A DNA stretch of 64,000 nucleotides, from contig CM043953.1 of the NCBI GenBank assembly GCA_014529385.2, positions 113,765,049 through 113,829,048 of the forward strand. Reading direction: 5' to 3'. Positions within the stretch are counted from its first letter, which is position 1; each line of letters begins with the position of its first letter. Source of the DNA: Adiantum capillus-veneris (taxonomy: Eukaryota; Streptophyta; Polypodiopsida; Polypodiales; Pteridaceae). A program made the translations under genes and the position numbers. The notes below the pieces were generated by a model, which did no database searches, was not told the origin of the DNA, and saw only the letters and a list, made by a program, of their open reading frames with translations. Positions 10,874 through 23,690 of this stretch are shown here, piece by piece.

Positions 10874-11765
10874 AGGCTTGCTGATGCTAATCACAAACAA
10901 AAGAGAGATACATTAATACCTGGAGACTTTAAGGAAACAATTGATGTGAGGGTGTCGAGTATAATCCCATGCCTATATGCAAGCTTAGTGATTCTAAGAA
11001 CATTCAAAGGATGGATACGTTCATAGCCGAGACCATCGAGAAAACAATTGATGAAACATGTAGATTTGTGGATATGAATCACACATAAAAGAGAGGGACA
11101 TTGAGTGCTAGAGGTATTGGGAAAACCACATGTTGCAAGGTTGTTGAGTATATCATTATGCACATGTGCATGCTTGCTAATGTAAACCACCCACAAAAGA
11201 CACAGATTGTCGAGCATCACCACAATATGCCTACATTCAATGGCCACATTAATAGCTAGAGGTAGCCAAAAACTACCTCTAACCAAAGGCATGACCAAAT
11301 CAAAGGGGTCTAAGCCAGAGGACACTGAATCAAATCTTGACAGCACATATGAAGAGAAAAAAAAAGAGGAGAATGAAAGCACTCTAACCTGGCTCCATTC
11401 TATGCAGGTCCTTGAGTGTTTGCAGGCTTACCGTGGATTAGCCCCCTTCCTCAGATTTCTCAAACGCCTCTTGCTTTCTCAGATTTCTTAGATGCCCTGC
11501 GTGCCCTTCTTCTTTCGCCCTGAAAATTCGAGATGCATGGCTCCTGAGTCAGCATCCCTCTTGGGCGAGTCAGCCTCCCCCCAACCTCCACCTCAGCCAC
11601 CCACTGCCCCGTCAGCCTGATGTCCGAGTTTACTTTTTAAAGTGTGACATGGACGCCTCATATCACTTCGCCGCCCGCGCCTCACTTCCCAGTTGCATAG
11701 CCACTGCTCACCCTTCATTGAAGACCCCGTGGTGCATAGTGCTGAGGGATTGATCGTGTTGATTT
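10874..11765. other. Region 5' of MMT, no recognised gene
   Basis: A 163-codon minus-strand frame (10,891-11,382) has no recognisable domain and I do not call it. 11,480-11,640 is C-rich and carries two GAGTCAGC strings (about 11,546 and 11,567), possible bZIP-type sites, but this is weak. Confidence 0.3.
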
Positions 11766-11904
11766 GAAACATTTCTTCTTGGTGCCGCTAATAATTGATG
11801 TTGATTGTATTGAAGTAGATCGCAAGATTTGAATTTTGAAACATTTCTTCTACCTTAATTGGTGCCGCTAATAATTGCTGTTGATTGTATTGAGTAGCTC
11901 GCAA
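11766..11904 (+). repeat. 72-bp imperfect direct duplication in the MMT upstream region
   Basis: GAAACATTTCTTCT...GGTGCCGCTAATAATTG(A/C)TGTTGATTGTATTGA...TCGCAAG occurs at 11,766 and again at 11,838, 250-385 bp before the MMT start codon. It may lie in the promoter or 5' leader; function is unknown. Confidence 0.85.
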
Positions 11905-12150
11905 GGGAAGCCAGCTGTTCTGGCACGGTCAACTCGACGCTCTCCTTCACCTTCTTCATTGAAATGCGGGCTAACGGGGGTTGGGCTTGCGCTTGCGCTT
12001 GATGACAGGGTACGCAGCATCAGGATCCCCATTGCTGTAGCTTCCCCTCATTCTTGGTCTTCTTAACTTGTACAGCTCGAAACAGTCTTGCGCCGCTCTT
12101 CATTGTAAAATAGTGTAGGACGAAAGAGAAGCAGAAGGAGAAGGAAAAAA
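11905..12150 (+). promoter_or_regulatory. Probable 5' leader / proximal promoter of MMT
   Basis: Immediately upstream of the start codon. The last 35 bases are purine-rich (AGAAGCAGAAGGAGAAGG, then A6) as in many plant leaders. The start context AAAAAAATGGC has A at -3 and G at +4. No clear TATA box is visible, so the transcription start cannot be placed. Confidence 0.45.
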
Positions 12151-12382
12151 ATGGCTGAAAAGCTGAATGTGGAAATTTTTCTGGAAGAATGTAGAGAGTC
12201 TGGGGACAAAGCCTACAATGCCCTCAAAGGAGTCTTGGAGCTTTTGCAAAACCCTAGCACTCGGGTTGAAGCTCGTATTTTTCTCTCAACTTTACAGAAG
12301 ATTACTAACCACAGCAGCCCGTCCGAGAGTCTTGCTGTCTACCATTTCCGCATCCACCACCTTTCTCTCACAGGTTATGAAG
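12151..12382 (+). CDS. MMT: MMT exon 1 (residues 1-78, last codon split)
   Basis: Starts [20 protein letters not shown] and ends ...LSLTGYEG with the Gly codon split, G|GT. The pattern FLxxCxxSGDxAYxALxxxLExL then ARIFLS matches the N-terminus of plant MMT. Donor AAG|GTGATT. Reading on into the intron would give a stop within 14 codons. Confidence 0.88.
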
Positions 12383-13698
12383 GTGATTCTAGAGCTCAGC
12401 TTCTTGTTTCCTGCTGCTGTTTTTAAGTGCTGAAAATCTGTTTCTCCTACTTCTCCTTCATTTTTGTCTGAATGCCATTATCCATTGCTAATGTAAGACA
12501 GCTAGTAGTCACATTTATGCATGCTGATCTGTAATCTCAGATCCTTGCATGTAACTTTAGAAAGCTTTGGGCTGGTGGCTTGCATCATATTGCATCTCAA
12601 GAATAACCTAGGGTTATGGAAGTGGTCTAAGAGAGATAAGACTAGTAGTGTGGAAAGATCGCACCAGGAGAGAACTTGCCTCTACAAAGATGTCAGAGAG
12701 ACTCGACAAATAACTTCATCCTAACTTAGTTTGAGCAATGCATGCACATATGTCGTTCAATGAAACATCAAGCATAAAAGAGCGTCTCTTATAATTATTT
12801 AGAATTGCTGCCTGGAATTCAGAAGCTTTATAGCTGGAAAAAGACAGTCAAAAAAATCAACTCACCACCTGACTAGCTTGTCTCGTGTCTTTTGCACGTT
12901 CAAGAATATAGCACCCTTGCTTTCTGGAATTATTGAATCCTTTTAAGCCTATCTTAAACCTGGAAAAGGACTCAATTACATGTCTACAATAAAAATATTG
13001 TTACTATCATACAAGTCTCATTTTTGGTTTTCAAGAAATTTTTGTTAGCTTACCCCTTTGTGTATTCAAAGAGATGTGATTGTATGTAGTGACTTTATGC
13101 TTGCGTTCAAAAGTGCAAGGTATTATACACTCTCATACAATTTTGCATTGAGATATGTGTCAATAATGTGGGTAACATCTTGTTAAATTGATCAAAGGAG
13201 GGCAGGTAGTGGACCTTATTGTTTAATTGAGGGAAGTCACAGGGAATGTTTTTCTTGGCTTGCTTGAACGTTGAAACACACTTCCACACATTGGGGTTGC
13301 CTAAAACGGACTGGAATGCCTAGGATTTTAAAGGGGACATGTGACGGCAACGTTGTGTTCCCGAAACGGCCGGCCGACGGGACAACGATTGCCAATGGTC
13401 AGTTCTATTACTCTTTCTGTTAAAGTTGCAATTTTTCAGATTACACTCATCTCTACTGGGGTTCCCTTGGTCCTCAATGGGGCTTTGGGGAGGCTCTTTG
13501 CAACTTCCAATGGTCAGTTCTATTACTCTTTTTGTTAAAGTTGCAACTTTTCAGATTACACTCATCTCACTGGGTTTCCTTGGTCCTCAAGCCTCATGGG
13601 GCCTTGGGGAGGCTATATGCAACTTCCACTTGAGCCTTGAGACTTGAAGCTCCAATGCACCATCTCTCTTGAGGCTTAGGCATTCTAAGTTCCAATTG

Positions 13699-13743
<45 letters not shown>

Positions 13744-16700
13744 CAAGCTCCACATCTCCCTCGTTCTCCCTCTAGCTCTACATCTCGCTCGAGGGTCCAT
13801 CTCCCTCAAGCCTCCCCTCTCAAGCTCTACATCTCTCGCAGCCTTTCTCCCTGTGAAGCATTCTTCCTGCCATCATCCATGGCCTCCTCTTCTCTGGCCC
13901 GTCAATGCTCATAGAGGCAAAAGAGGAGTTTATTTCTTAAAGAGACTTGAGATTTTGTTCCCATAGTCTTGGATTAGACTTTCCCATCTTGATAAACCTC
14001 CAAATTGGTTGAGCTTTGACTCTTTCAAGTTTCTCGTAAGGAGATCTAATCTTAACTGTTCATCTTATGATCACCAGTATCATGCCACTATTGTCGGGGA
14101 GTGGACGAGGTGGGAGGAGATGAACATTGAGCTTTTGTTTGTCGCAGGCGGTGCAAACTCATGGTCTTGCAAGCTTTGCCCATGCAATTGAAAAGGTAGC
14201 ACTGCCCAAGTGAGGGCACACCTCCTTCATGTCAAGGGCGATGAGGTGCTTTTTTTCTCAACAATGATTTTCTAGAGAAAGCGGCGCTCAAAGAAAAGGA
14301 TAGGAAAATGTTTGCGAAGACAGCGTGCTGCCTTGCATGCAATGCCATAGACCCTGCTGTTAGATTTACACCACTCTACTGCTTCACAGGTCTAGGGCGT
14401 GCATGTATGGCTAGTGTGCCTCCGGGCTGGCCGCCCTTTGCATATGCATATAGGTTGCATTGTCCGGCCGCCCACTTATGGGCCGGCTGCCTTCATTTGT
14501 CCAGGCGCCCTACTTAACACTTTTTTCTGCCGGGTTGTGGGGCATTCCTCTTGCATTGCTCGACCTCCCCTTGGGCACCTATATATGTGAGGCCAGGGGG
14601 GGTACCCACAAATACATACGATTGGCATTGTACTGGTCTCTTGTTCTAGTGAGCTATTTCATGGTCTTGAGACTAGGCGCATCATCATCAGCATAAGGTT
14701 CTTCTCCCAAGAGGACAATCAGCCAACAATCTCTGCAAGAGGGGGTGACACCATCACTTGGACAACGTTTCTCGCGACGGAATGCTCTGCCACCTGTGTT
14801 TTTGCAAGAACCCTGCAGATCTATTGTTTTCTCCACTAGCGCTAGGGTCTGGGACCCTTTTCTTTAAAGAAAAACCCCTCTTCCGTGTGTGTTTTTTGCT
14901 GCCCCTAGCATCTTTTGAGAGCTGAGTTTTTTGGACAGCAAGGCTGCGTTTTCAGCAGAGGAGGGGAGCGCTAGCCTTGGCCCATCTTGGATCGTGCCTT
15001 CCTATACCCGGTTGAGCATCCGTTGCTTTGCCTGCGACAATCCTCTTCATATCCACAGTTTTTAGCCAGCATCCACTGCTGTTTTTTCTGTTGTCAGCCC
15101 ACTAAGGGCTGCGACTTTGATTTCCCACCCTCCCCAGACCCTCTGCACCCCTCTGCACCGCTTTGGACTGTGCCAGGAGCGTACGAGCACGGTGAAAATC
15201 GCTGGACAGCAGCGTTCTCATCACCTTGCAGTTGCATTTTTGGGTGGACAACAGCCACATTGTTTGTGTTTTTCATAGAGGATGAAGTTACCTCATGCCA
15301 GGACACCATACGGTGGTGGTCCATGCGGTCTCTCAGTGTGACTGCTGCAGTACACGGTATCTTCGACATTGGCTTGATCATCTATGGGCGTATGATCCTT
15401 GGGAGATCCATCGTTTCAACCATCATTGGGCGGTTGCGCAGTCCAGATGGGGTGGTGACTTGTGGTTTGCTATGGACACACCTATTCACTCATCAAAGGA
15501 GTTCACACGAGATATGGCCATGCTCATGGCATATGGGATTCCGACATTTTCGGAGATGATACCACCATCTTTGGTGGACAGACACTTGCCACTTGACCTC
15601 GACACTCCAGATCACTTGCTTACACAGGAGCATCTACATGGACTTAGGGAGATGATCTTGGATCTCTTCCTGGACAGGTTTATTGCTTGGATCTACAGAC
15701 TAGAGTGGGATTTCAGTGCTTTGGACTCTCTTGGAGAGTTTACCCACGAGATGTGGGAGATCAGGCATCTCGTGACTACATCCGGAGTCACCCGGGGCTT
15801 GGCTTGGATGGTAGTGCAGTTGCTCTTCTACACCACTGATCATTTGGATTGCTACCTTTAGAGTTGCCTACACTCACCCTCGGTAACCTTACAGCAGACT
15901 TATCCCCCGAACTGGTCAGTAGGCCACTCCCAGCTCATTCACATTGAGAGCCACACCGAGATGCGGTTTGATGGCGTTGTTTGCGTGAATTTTGTTCTGG
16001 TTGACACCGGAGGATTGGAGGCCGGAGATATAGCAAGACAACACAGATTGCTCAGTCTGGCTTCCCTACTTCTTCAGGATGATAATGATGGAGACAACTT
16101 GGTCTGACCACACCTCTTCTCAGGGGCCCTTCATAGCGCAAACTGTTGAGTCTAGCTTTCCCCTCATCTTGGATTACCCTACCTACTGATAGGACACCAT
16201 CCGGTGGTGGTCTGTGCGGTCTCCCGGTGATTGCTGCAGCTTACGGTAGCTTCTACAATGTAGATTGTTTAGTCTGGCTTTCCTTGTCTCGGAGGATGTT
16301 TACTACGCAGATTGCTACATCTGGCTGTCCTGGATTTTTTCACAGCTTAGCCACCTGGCCACACTGGGTTACAGGTTCATGCATTGACAGGCTTCCGGTC
16401 ATTCTCATGACGGTTTGTGGGCTTTCCTATTTTCTCCAGACGATTTGACTACAGACACCACATATCCTAGTGGGCAGAACACTTGCAGGTCTATTGGCAC
16501 TTCTCTTACGACAAGGAGTTGTTTTCACACTCAGTTTGGGGCCTTCACGTAGTAGATCACCCTGTATCGGCCGAGTACAAGAATTTACTACACTATTCTT
16601 TTCACACTCAGTTTGGGGCCTTCACGTAGTAGATCACCCTGTATCGGCCGAGTACAAGAATTTACTACACTATTCTTTTCACACTCAGTTCGGGGCCTTC

Positions 16701-18507
16701 ACGTAGTAGATCACCCTGTATCGGCGGAGTACAACAATTTACTACACTACTTGTGACGGCATTTTACCATGAAGATCTCTCGGAGGTTCGGACACCCGAG
16801 ACTTCTGCTACACTCATGGAGTCTCCTTCAGTGACACCTTCATCATTTTCCTCACATCTTCGGCTTCATGCAGTTTGTTTAGCATCAGATGTTGAGAGGG
16901 GTGTTAGATTTACACCACTCTGTTGCTTCATAGGTCTAGGGTATGCATGTACGGCTAGTGTGCCTCCGGGCTGGCCACCCTTTGCATATGCATATAGGTT
17001 GCATTGTCTGGCCGCCTTCATTTGTCCAGGCGCTCTACTTACACTTTTTTCTGTTGGGTCGTGGGGCATTCCTCTTGCACTGCTCGACCTCCCCTTAGGC
17101 ACTTATATATGTGAGGCCAGGGGAGGTACCCACACAGATACATACGATTGGCATTGTAGTGGTCTCTTGTCCTGGTAGTCATGGGGTTGATCGCCCCCTC
17201 TTCCCTACACCAGCGTTTTTGTGGTCTACTCTATGTGTGTGTGTGTGTGTGTCTCACGCTTCCGCTCATGCGCTCACACCTGCCACCATGGTATTTCCCT
17301 CTTCCACTAGCTCTCAAGCAGCTGGCAGCTTTAACATTTGCTCCACATTCTTCCAATGAAAAAGTTCATCCGATTGTGCTCGGTGTCGTAAAGTGCCACT
17401 TGGGATGAGGAGGTGGATGTTGATAGAGTTTCATCTTTTGTTTGGTGGTGGCTCAAGTATCTTTCAAGAGCAGTTTTAGGAGAGTTGTTTTGTGGCTATG
17501 CCCGGTCGTACTTGAGATAGATGTATGTTTTTTGACGGTATGAGCCATGTGTCTTGGCCACCCGGTCGGCTGGCATGAGGTAGGATCCCCTGTTGCTAGG
17601 GTTTCTTGGGTTATTCTCAATATTTGCAGTTTCCTTGTGTTTTGTCCAATCGAGGACCAAATTTGGTCCCTTGGGCCAGTTTTTTTATCATTTGAGATGA
17701 TGTGGTATCTCATTAGGGTGCGTGTCATGTGGAAAAGCTAACTCTTATTTCTAGGGTTTAGGACAGCCTAGGAAGTGTTCTGGCACCCTTGTGAGCCTAT
17801 GCGTAGGACGTGCATGTCGAGGCACTTTATATTAGTTGCATACCCTCTGATTGCACATGAGCATAGCCAGTGTTTGCGACGTGTAGGCATTGGGGAGTGT
17901 TCCTATATAGTTGCATTAGTATAGAGCCTAGGTACATGTGAAGCACCTCTTATAAGTGAGTTTATTAACTCAGTAAGTGACATTTTTAGAAAATTTAGGA
18001 TTTTTATTGGCATTGCCTTACCCAGCTTTAATCCCATATCTAAGTGACCCCTAGGGGTCACTTCTCGAGCATAAGTCAGTACCCTCGGTATTAGCTAGAT
18101 TAACCAACATCCCATCAGCACCAACATTTTCAGATTTCAGCCATAACCTCGCCGTAGTGTTGTAGATCCAACCACTAGTACCAACGTTTTTAGTTTTCAC
18201 CCCAAGGTAGCGAATCAACCAGCGTTTTCAGATTCAGCCCTCGGATCAGCCAGCGTTTTTCAGTTTCAGCTCATCAGTGACATCGGTGACAATAGATCAG
18301 TCGATAGCCTCGTCATCAGTTACAGATCCCAACAGCTACCCTAGCGTTTTGCAGTTTCAGCCCTTCATAGCAAGATCCTCTCAACATCTCAGCATCTAGG
18401 ACCATTGTATCAGCATTTGTTCAATCTAAAGCGAATACCTCTCTATCACCTCTCTAGTGATAGAGAGGGGGGCTCTTGGAGGGGAGTTTGGGACCCCGTC
18501 TGGTGCT

Positions 18508-18544
<37 letters not shown>

Positions 18545-21500
18545 GCTCACAGAACCTTCACTCATAGTATCATTCTCTCTTCTCTCTAGTCTTTGCACAT
18601 CTCTCATAAAGTAAAAGGAACCTTGAGTACGCATTGAGCACTCATCCTGAGTATTCACCACCAATCACTTTTGTTGCACCTTACATTGGTATCAGAGCTC
18701 GTAGTGTTCGGTATCACCACTCAAGAAAAGACCCTAAAGAACCTCTCTCAGATTTATTTTGTCAAAGAATCTTCATGTTCGTTTCGCAGACCTATTACCT
18801 ACTCCCACTCTTAGTCCATTGCACATCGGGCGTGCTCCCGTCTTCATCGCTCTGACTTAAGGGCTATGAAGGCATAAAAGTACCATTTTTTTTTTTTGGG
18901 CTTGTTTGAGATTGCACGTATTCCAAGCTCACTTGGGCGTGTCAATCTCTAATTTGGAAGAGCGACAGGTAACCCAGAAAAGAAGGGCTTGTCCAGCCTC
19001 CCGTCGTGCCTCTTTCCATTCATTGAGAGCGGACCTTGCACATTGCGGCAGGCCAATCGATGTGGCCCCCCCTCTCTATTGCTATAGAGGTATTCGCTTT
19101 AGATTGCACAAATGGTGATACAACGGTCCTAGATGTTGAGATGCTGACAGGATCTTGTTGTAGATGCTTGGATCTGCAAGGCTAAGAGCTGGAAATGCAA
19201 ATCGCTAGGGTAACTGTTGGGATTTGCAACTAGTGACGAGGCTATGGGCTGATCTATTGTTGCCAATGTCGGTGATGGGCTGAAACTGAAAAACAATGGC
19301 TGACGCGAGGGCTGAATGTGAAAACGCTGGCTGAATTGATACCTTGGGGTGAAAATGGTATTGATGGTTGGATCTGTGACACTACGGCGAGGTTATGGCT
19401 GAAATCTGAAAATTCTGGTGTTGATGGGATACTGGTTGATCTCGTGCAAAAACGCTAGAGGTGCTAAGGTACTGCGGATACTTGGGCTAGTACCGAGGGT
19501 ATTGACCTATGCTTGAGAAGTGAATCCTAGGGTCGCTCATATATGGGAGTAAAGCTGGGTCGGACAATGCCAATAAAAATCCCACAATTTCTAAAAATGT
19601 GACTTACTAAGGAGTCAATAAACTCACTTACAAGGGGTGCTTCACATGCAGATAAATAGCTAGGCTCAATAGTAATGCAATTGTATGGGAACACTCCCTA
19701 GTGCCTACATGTAGCAGACACTAGCTATGCTCATGTGCAATCAGAGGGTATGCAGCTAAGCTAAAGTGCCTCGACATGCACGTCCTCACAAGGGTGCCAA
19801 ATTACTTCCTAGGTTGTCCTAAACCCTAGAAATAGGAAGTAGCTTGTCCACATGCACCTATGGTTATATGCATGTGACATCCCTCCCTTTTCAAGGTGAG
19901 GTATTGGTACCGAGCTGCAGGGCTATCGTGTAGTCCGCCAACAACTCTGAGGAATCTGCAAAGAAATCTTCATTGCCCCACTTTGCTGCGTGGGTGCCGC
20001 GATACTTGAACTTCAAAAGGATTGCAATGCTTGCTTCTATGGGCCGCGCTGAAAGCGATGTAGAATAATCTGCTTTGGCTCCATGTCTTCAACTTTGTCT
20101 ATGATCTCGGGTTCATCCTCTTCAAGAATCTCCTCTGGGGGATCTCCTTGAAACAACTTCAACCGCAACTTCATAGACACATCTTTTACTTTTCGGATGA
20201 CCGAAAAAGGACTATGCTTCCTAAAAGACTATGGATAAAATGCAGATACAAAATGTGAGAGTGTCAAACCTTTCAACGAGTACATGCCAAAAATGTGATC
20301 TAAACTTGGATTTTATACCTAAAACTATCGACTCTGGCAAACCCCAAAGGGAATACCAATGCTTGATGGACAATTGGGCTAATGCTTTTATTGTGACTAT
20401 GTCTTGCCAAGGAATGAGCATGCAAAATTTATTGACATGACCTACAATGATGAAACATTGTGTATTCATCTACCTTTCCTAAAGTGATCTTCATGCTGTT
20501 GTGCTCATCTGTGAGTGAATCATCTGCACCGTGCAATATGGCTTAACTATGAGAAGGTAGCACACAAAGATGGTGACAAAAATACCAGAGATCGTCATGA
20601 ATGAGACTCGTAAAATACATACTGACTTTTCATGCGAACAAAAGATACTTCCTGAATGGGTATTGTGGACCTTGACTAAAGTGTAACAAACTTGGACACT
20701 GTCAAGATTCTACCGCGACACGGCAGAGATTCACTTCAAAACAGTTCACAATTTACACTTGATTCGACACGGCCCGGCGTAGTTCCGTGCCTACAGATAT
20801 TGGCCCCAGAGATTGGCGCGCCTTTCGATATTTCTTTTTGTATTAATCTGTGTCCAAAGCACAAGAGAGTGGGAGGGTGCTCACTCTTAGACTCTACGTC
20901 CAGATGGTCAGAGAAGTGAGGCCTTGCCCACTTATTTATTGGTTACAAGGGATGCCCAAAAGCAGAGTCCCAAAAGCATTCACTTTTAAAAGCTTCTTAA
21001 AATAAAGCAATTGTGTAAGGTGCAGTGGAAGTGAATGCAGAACTTTTCTCAAGACGAGTGCTCCGAACTGTGCTCAAGGGTTCCTTTTACTTACGGAAGG
21101 GAGAGCCTTCCGTTCCTTTAGTGAGAGAGTGCAATGGACACAAACAAAGTGGTGAACACTGTGAATGAAGGTGCATGAGACTGAGAGATAGAGAGAGAAG
21201 AATACGACACCAGAATGTTGTCAAACCCTCCTCCGAAGGCCCCACTCTCTATGGCGAGAGCAGTCTACTATTGATTGCACGAATCTCTACAATGCTTTGG
21301 ACTTGCCGATGATGTCCATGACGACGATGAGACGGGCTGAAATCTGAAAATGCCAAGGGCTGAAATCTGCAAATCTTTATCTGCTGAATTCTGACTCTAT
21401 GTCGATGACGATGTCGACGACGACGATGCGACGACGACGCGCTGAAAACGCAGATGCTGAAATCTGTGTTTTCTGGGCTGAATCTGCAAACGTTGGTTGA

Positions 21501-23647
21501 TCTGACTGTGCGGCGAGGATCTGTTGCGTGAAGGTGAGATTTGCAAGGTTTGGGGGTGCTATTGCGGAGTTTGAATGCTGAAAACTGAAAACGCTGAGTC
21601 TACTGTGATTTTGTCGCGAAGATCTGCGAAAATGCTAGGTCTCTTGCAGAAGCAAAAACGCTAGGCTGATTTGGGATCCTGCTGCAAAAACGCTAAGTCT
21701 GTTGCTGTGCAATCTGCTAATGCTAGGGCTGATCTGTCTTCTGCTGGTTTTGCTACCGCCGGTTTGGATCTGCAAAAGCAAAACGCTGGCTGATCTGCTT
21801 GTTTTGCAAAACGCTGGCTGATCTTTGGTCCTTGGCTGAAAACGCTAGGTTTACCGCCGGTGGGGGGTCTTGTTGAGAAGGTGCTTGTTGAACAAGTTGT
21901 TCCTGCTGCCTCTTCTGCCAGAAAGTGCTAGTGCTAGGTTTCTCTATATACAAACTTAGTAAATTTTTCCTACCTAGTTTCCAACAAAAGTCACTTAAAA
22001 ATAATAAGTGAAAAATGTCAAAAATAGGGAAAATAGGTCTATGCATTGTAAAATGCTCCTGATGGGTTCTTACTGAAACCTGATGATCATGCTGTGTGCA
22101 ACCAGAGGATATGCATCTATCTAAGTGTCTGGACATGCACGATCTGCGAATAGACTCACAAAAGTGCCAGATCACTTCTTAATCTAATTGAATTGAACCC
22201 ATATCATGAAGTAGCTTGTCCACGTACACATAGGGTTAGATGTGTCACGTGACATCCCCTCCTTTTCAAAGTGAGGTACTGGTACCGAACTGTATGGCGT
22301 CGAGGAAAATCGCCAATAGCATCCGGAATCCTAGAAAGGACTCTTTGCCGGCCCACTCTAATCTGTGGGTCATGCGATACTTGAACTTCATAAAAGTCTG
22401 CAACGCTTGCTTCTTTGGGCCGTACCAAAAGGGACAAAAAGTCATTTGTGGCTCCTTCAATGCTTCAACTTCGTCTATAGTCATGTGTCTACCTTCTTCA
22501 AGAATCTGCGAGGGTGAAATTCCTGAAACCACTTCCAACACAAAAACATGAACATGCCCATTCTGTGTAAAGTGAGTGGAATTCTCGTCTTCCTTAAAGA
22601 CTGTTCATGCAGTGTAGATGAACAAAGAGACGGAGTGCCAAACTGTTCATCATTCACACACAAACAATGAGATCGAATCTTGTCTTTTTGATCTAAATCA
22701 ATCAACTGTGGCAAAACCCAATGGAAATGCCTATGCTTGATGTTCAATTCTTCTTGTGCTCTTTCGGATATTGGGTCATGCCAAGGAAGAGACATGGAAT
22801 GTGAATTCCTTGAATGCAAACATTTCGTCTTTCCATGAGTAATTCGTATACATCCGTGCTCATTCATGAGTGAATCGTGCTCAACGTACAATATGTCATG
22901 CCTATGAAAAGGGATCACACAAGGACGGTGACTATAATACAGGAAAGCATCACGAATGAAACACTCGAACAATGCGTGCTGACTAATCACTCGTACACAT
23001 AATACTTCCTGTGGAGGTTCTTGATACCTAGGCTTGAGGGCCAAGATTGGTTCTTCCTGAGCGTGTTCTTTCTGTCACGTGACAAACTGAGCCAAAAGTT
23101 GCCAATTCAGCTAAGGGCAAAAGCAGGAATTTCTGTACACTCTGCCACGTCAGCAAATCAGTGCAAAAAGCGGGATTTCCGTACGAATGCCACGTCAGTT
23201 TGTCAGCGGGTTTTGCGTCGAGAATTCGGGGACTGTCGTAGAGCTGCCACGTGTCATTGGTGCCAGTCTGGGTGTGTGTCCAGGTTTATTGTCCCACTCT
23301 GTGAGTGTGTCTAGGGCCATGCCACGTCACCCATTTGTGACATACTCCCCTCTTGAAAGCATTGTAATCGCCCTCGATTACGCCTGCAAAACAGACAGAG
23401 GCCATAAACTGTCTTAGCAAACACTGACTCATCATGTCCATCATCGTCTTGACCAAAGCCTCCATAGGATTTGGTGCAACCCTTGGCGTAGATGTAAGGT
23501 GCAGCGGAAGAATCTTTAACTTTGCTCAAGATGAGTGCTCCGAACTGTGCTGAAAAGTTCCTTTTACTTACGGAAGGGAGAGCCTTTCGTTCCTTTAGTT
23601 AGAGAGTGAAAATGATCACAAACAAAGTGAGTAACATTGAATGAAGG

Positions 23648-23690
<43 letters not shown>

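Larger units (their letters stand above)
14358..17181 (+). mobile_element. Non-autonomous LTR retrotransposon without recognisable gag-pol
   Basis: Two collinear repeats (14,358-14,661 and 16,902-17,181) both start TGTTAGATTTACACCACTCT and both end in CA. A purine tract GAGAGGGG lies before the second copy, and TGGTCTTGAGAC, a weak match to the initiator-Met primer-binding site, follows the first. The 2.24-kb interior has no RT, integrase or protease motif in any frame. That architecture fits a pol-less (LARD- or TRIM-like) element mobilised in trans. No clear target duplication was seen, and the copies differ (about 25 bp missing in the 3' LTR around 17,005), so it is not recent. Confidence 0.75.
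21014..23084 (-). mobile_element. Deleted family A element nested in LTR B
   Basis: The 3' LTR (A3, 22,254 to 21,014) and about 0.8 kb of interior remain. At the other end only the first 12 bases of the 5' LTR, TGTCACGTGACA (23,084-23,073), survive. The five bases flanking the insert are CAGTT and CAATT on the minus strand, a one-mismatch target-site duplication, and LTR B continues on both sides. So this is one insertion that later lost most of its 5' LTR, gag and pol. Confidence 0.65.
20682..23342 (-). repeat. Family B gypsy 3' LTR, split by a nested family A element
   Basis: On the minus strand the LTR begins TGTCACAAATGGGTGACG at 23,342 after a purine tract (AAGAGGGGAGTA), runs to 23,085, is interrupted by the insert at 21,014-23,084, and resumes at 21,013 to end GTTTGTTACA at 20,682. 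Matching pieces are found at 42,937-44,665. The resumed part contains a TATA-like and an AATA(C)AAA region followed by a CGAAAGG(C/G)GCGC string near the presumed RNA end. Confidence 0.65.

Noticed and set aside
10891-11382. 163-codon minus-strand open frame upstream of MMT
   Set aside because: No recognisable domain, hydrophobic patchy composition, no splice or promoter context; possible but unsupported.
12151-12426. A 91-codon protein starting at the MMT ATG and reading into intron 1
   Set aside because: The family pattern and a good donor at 12,383 show splicing after YEG; the readthrough tail has no similarity to anything expected.
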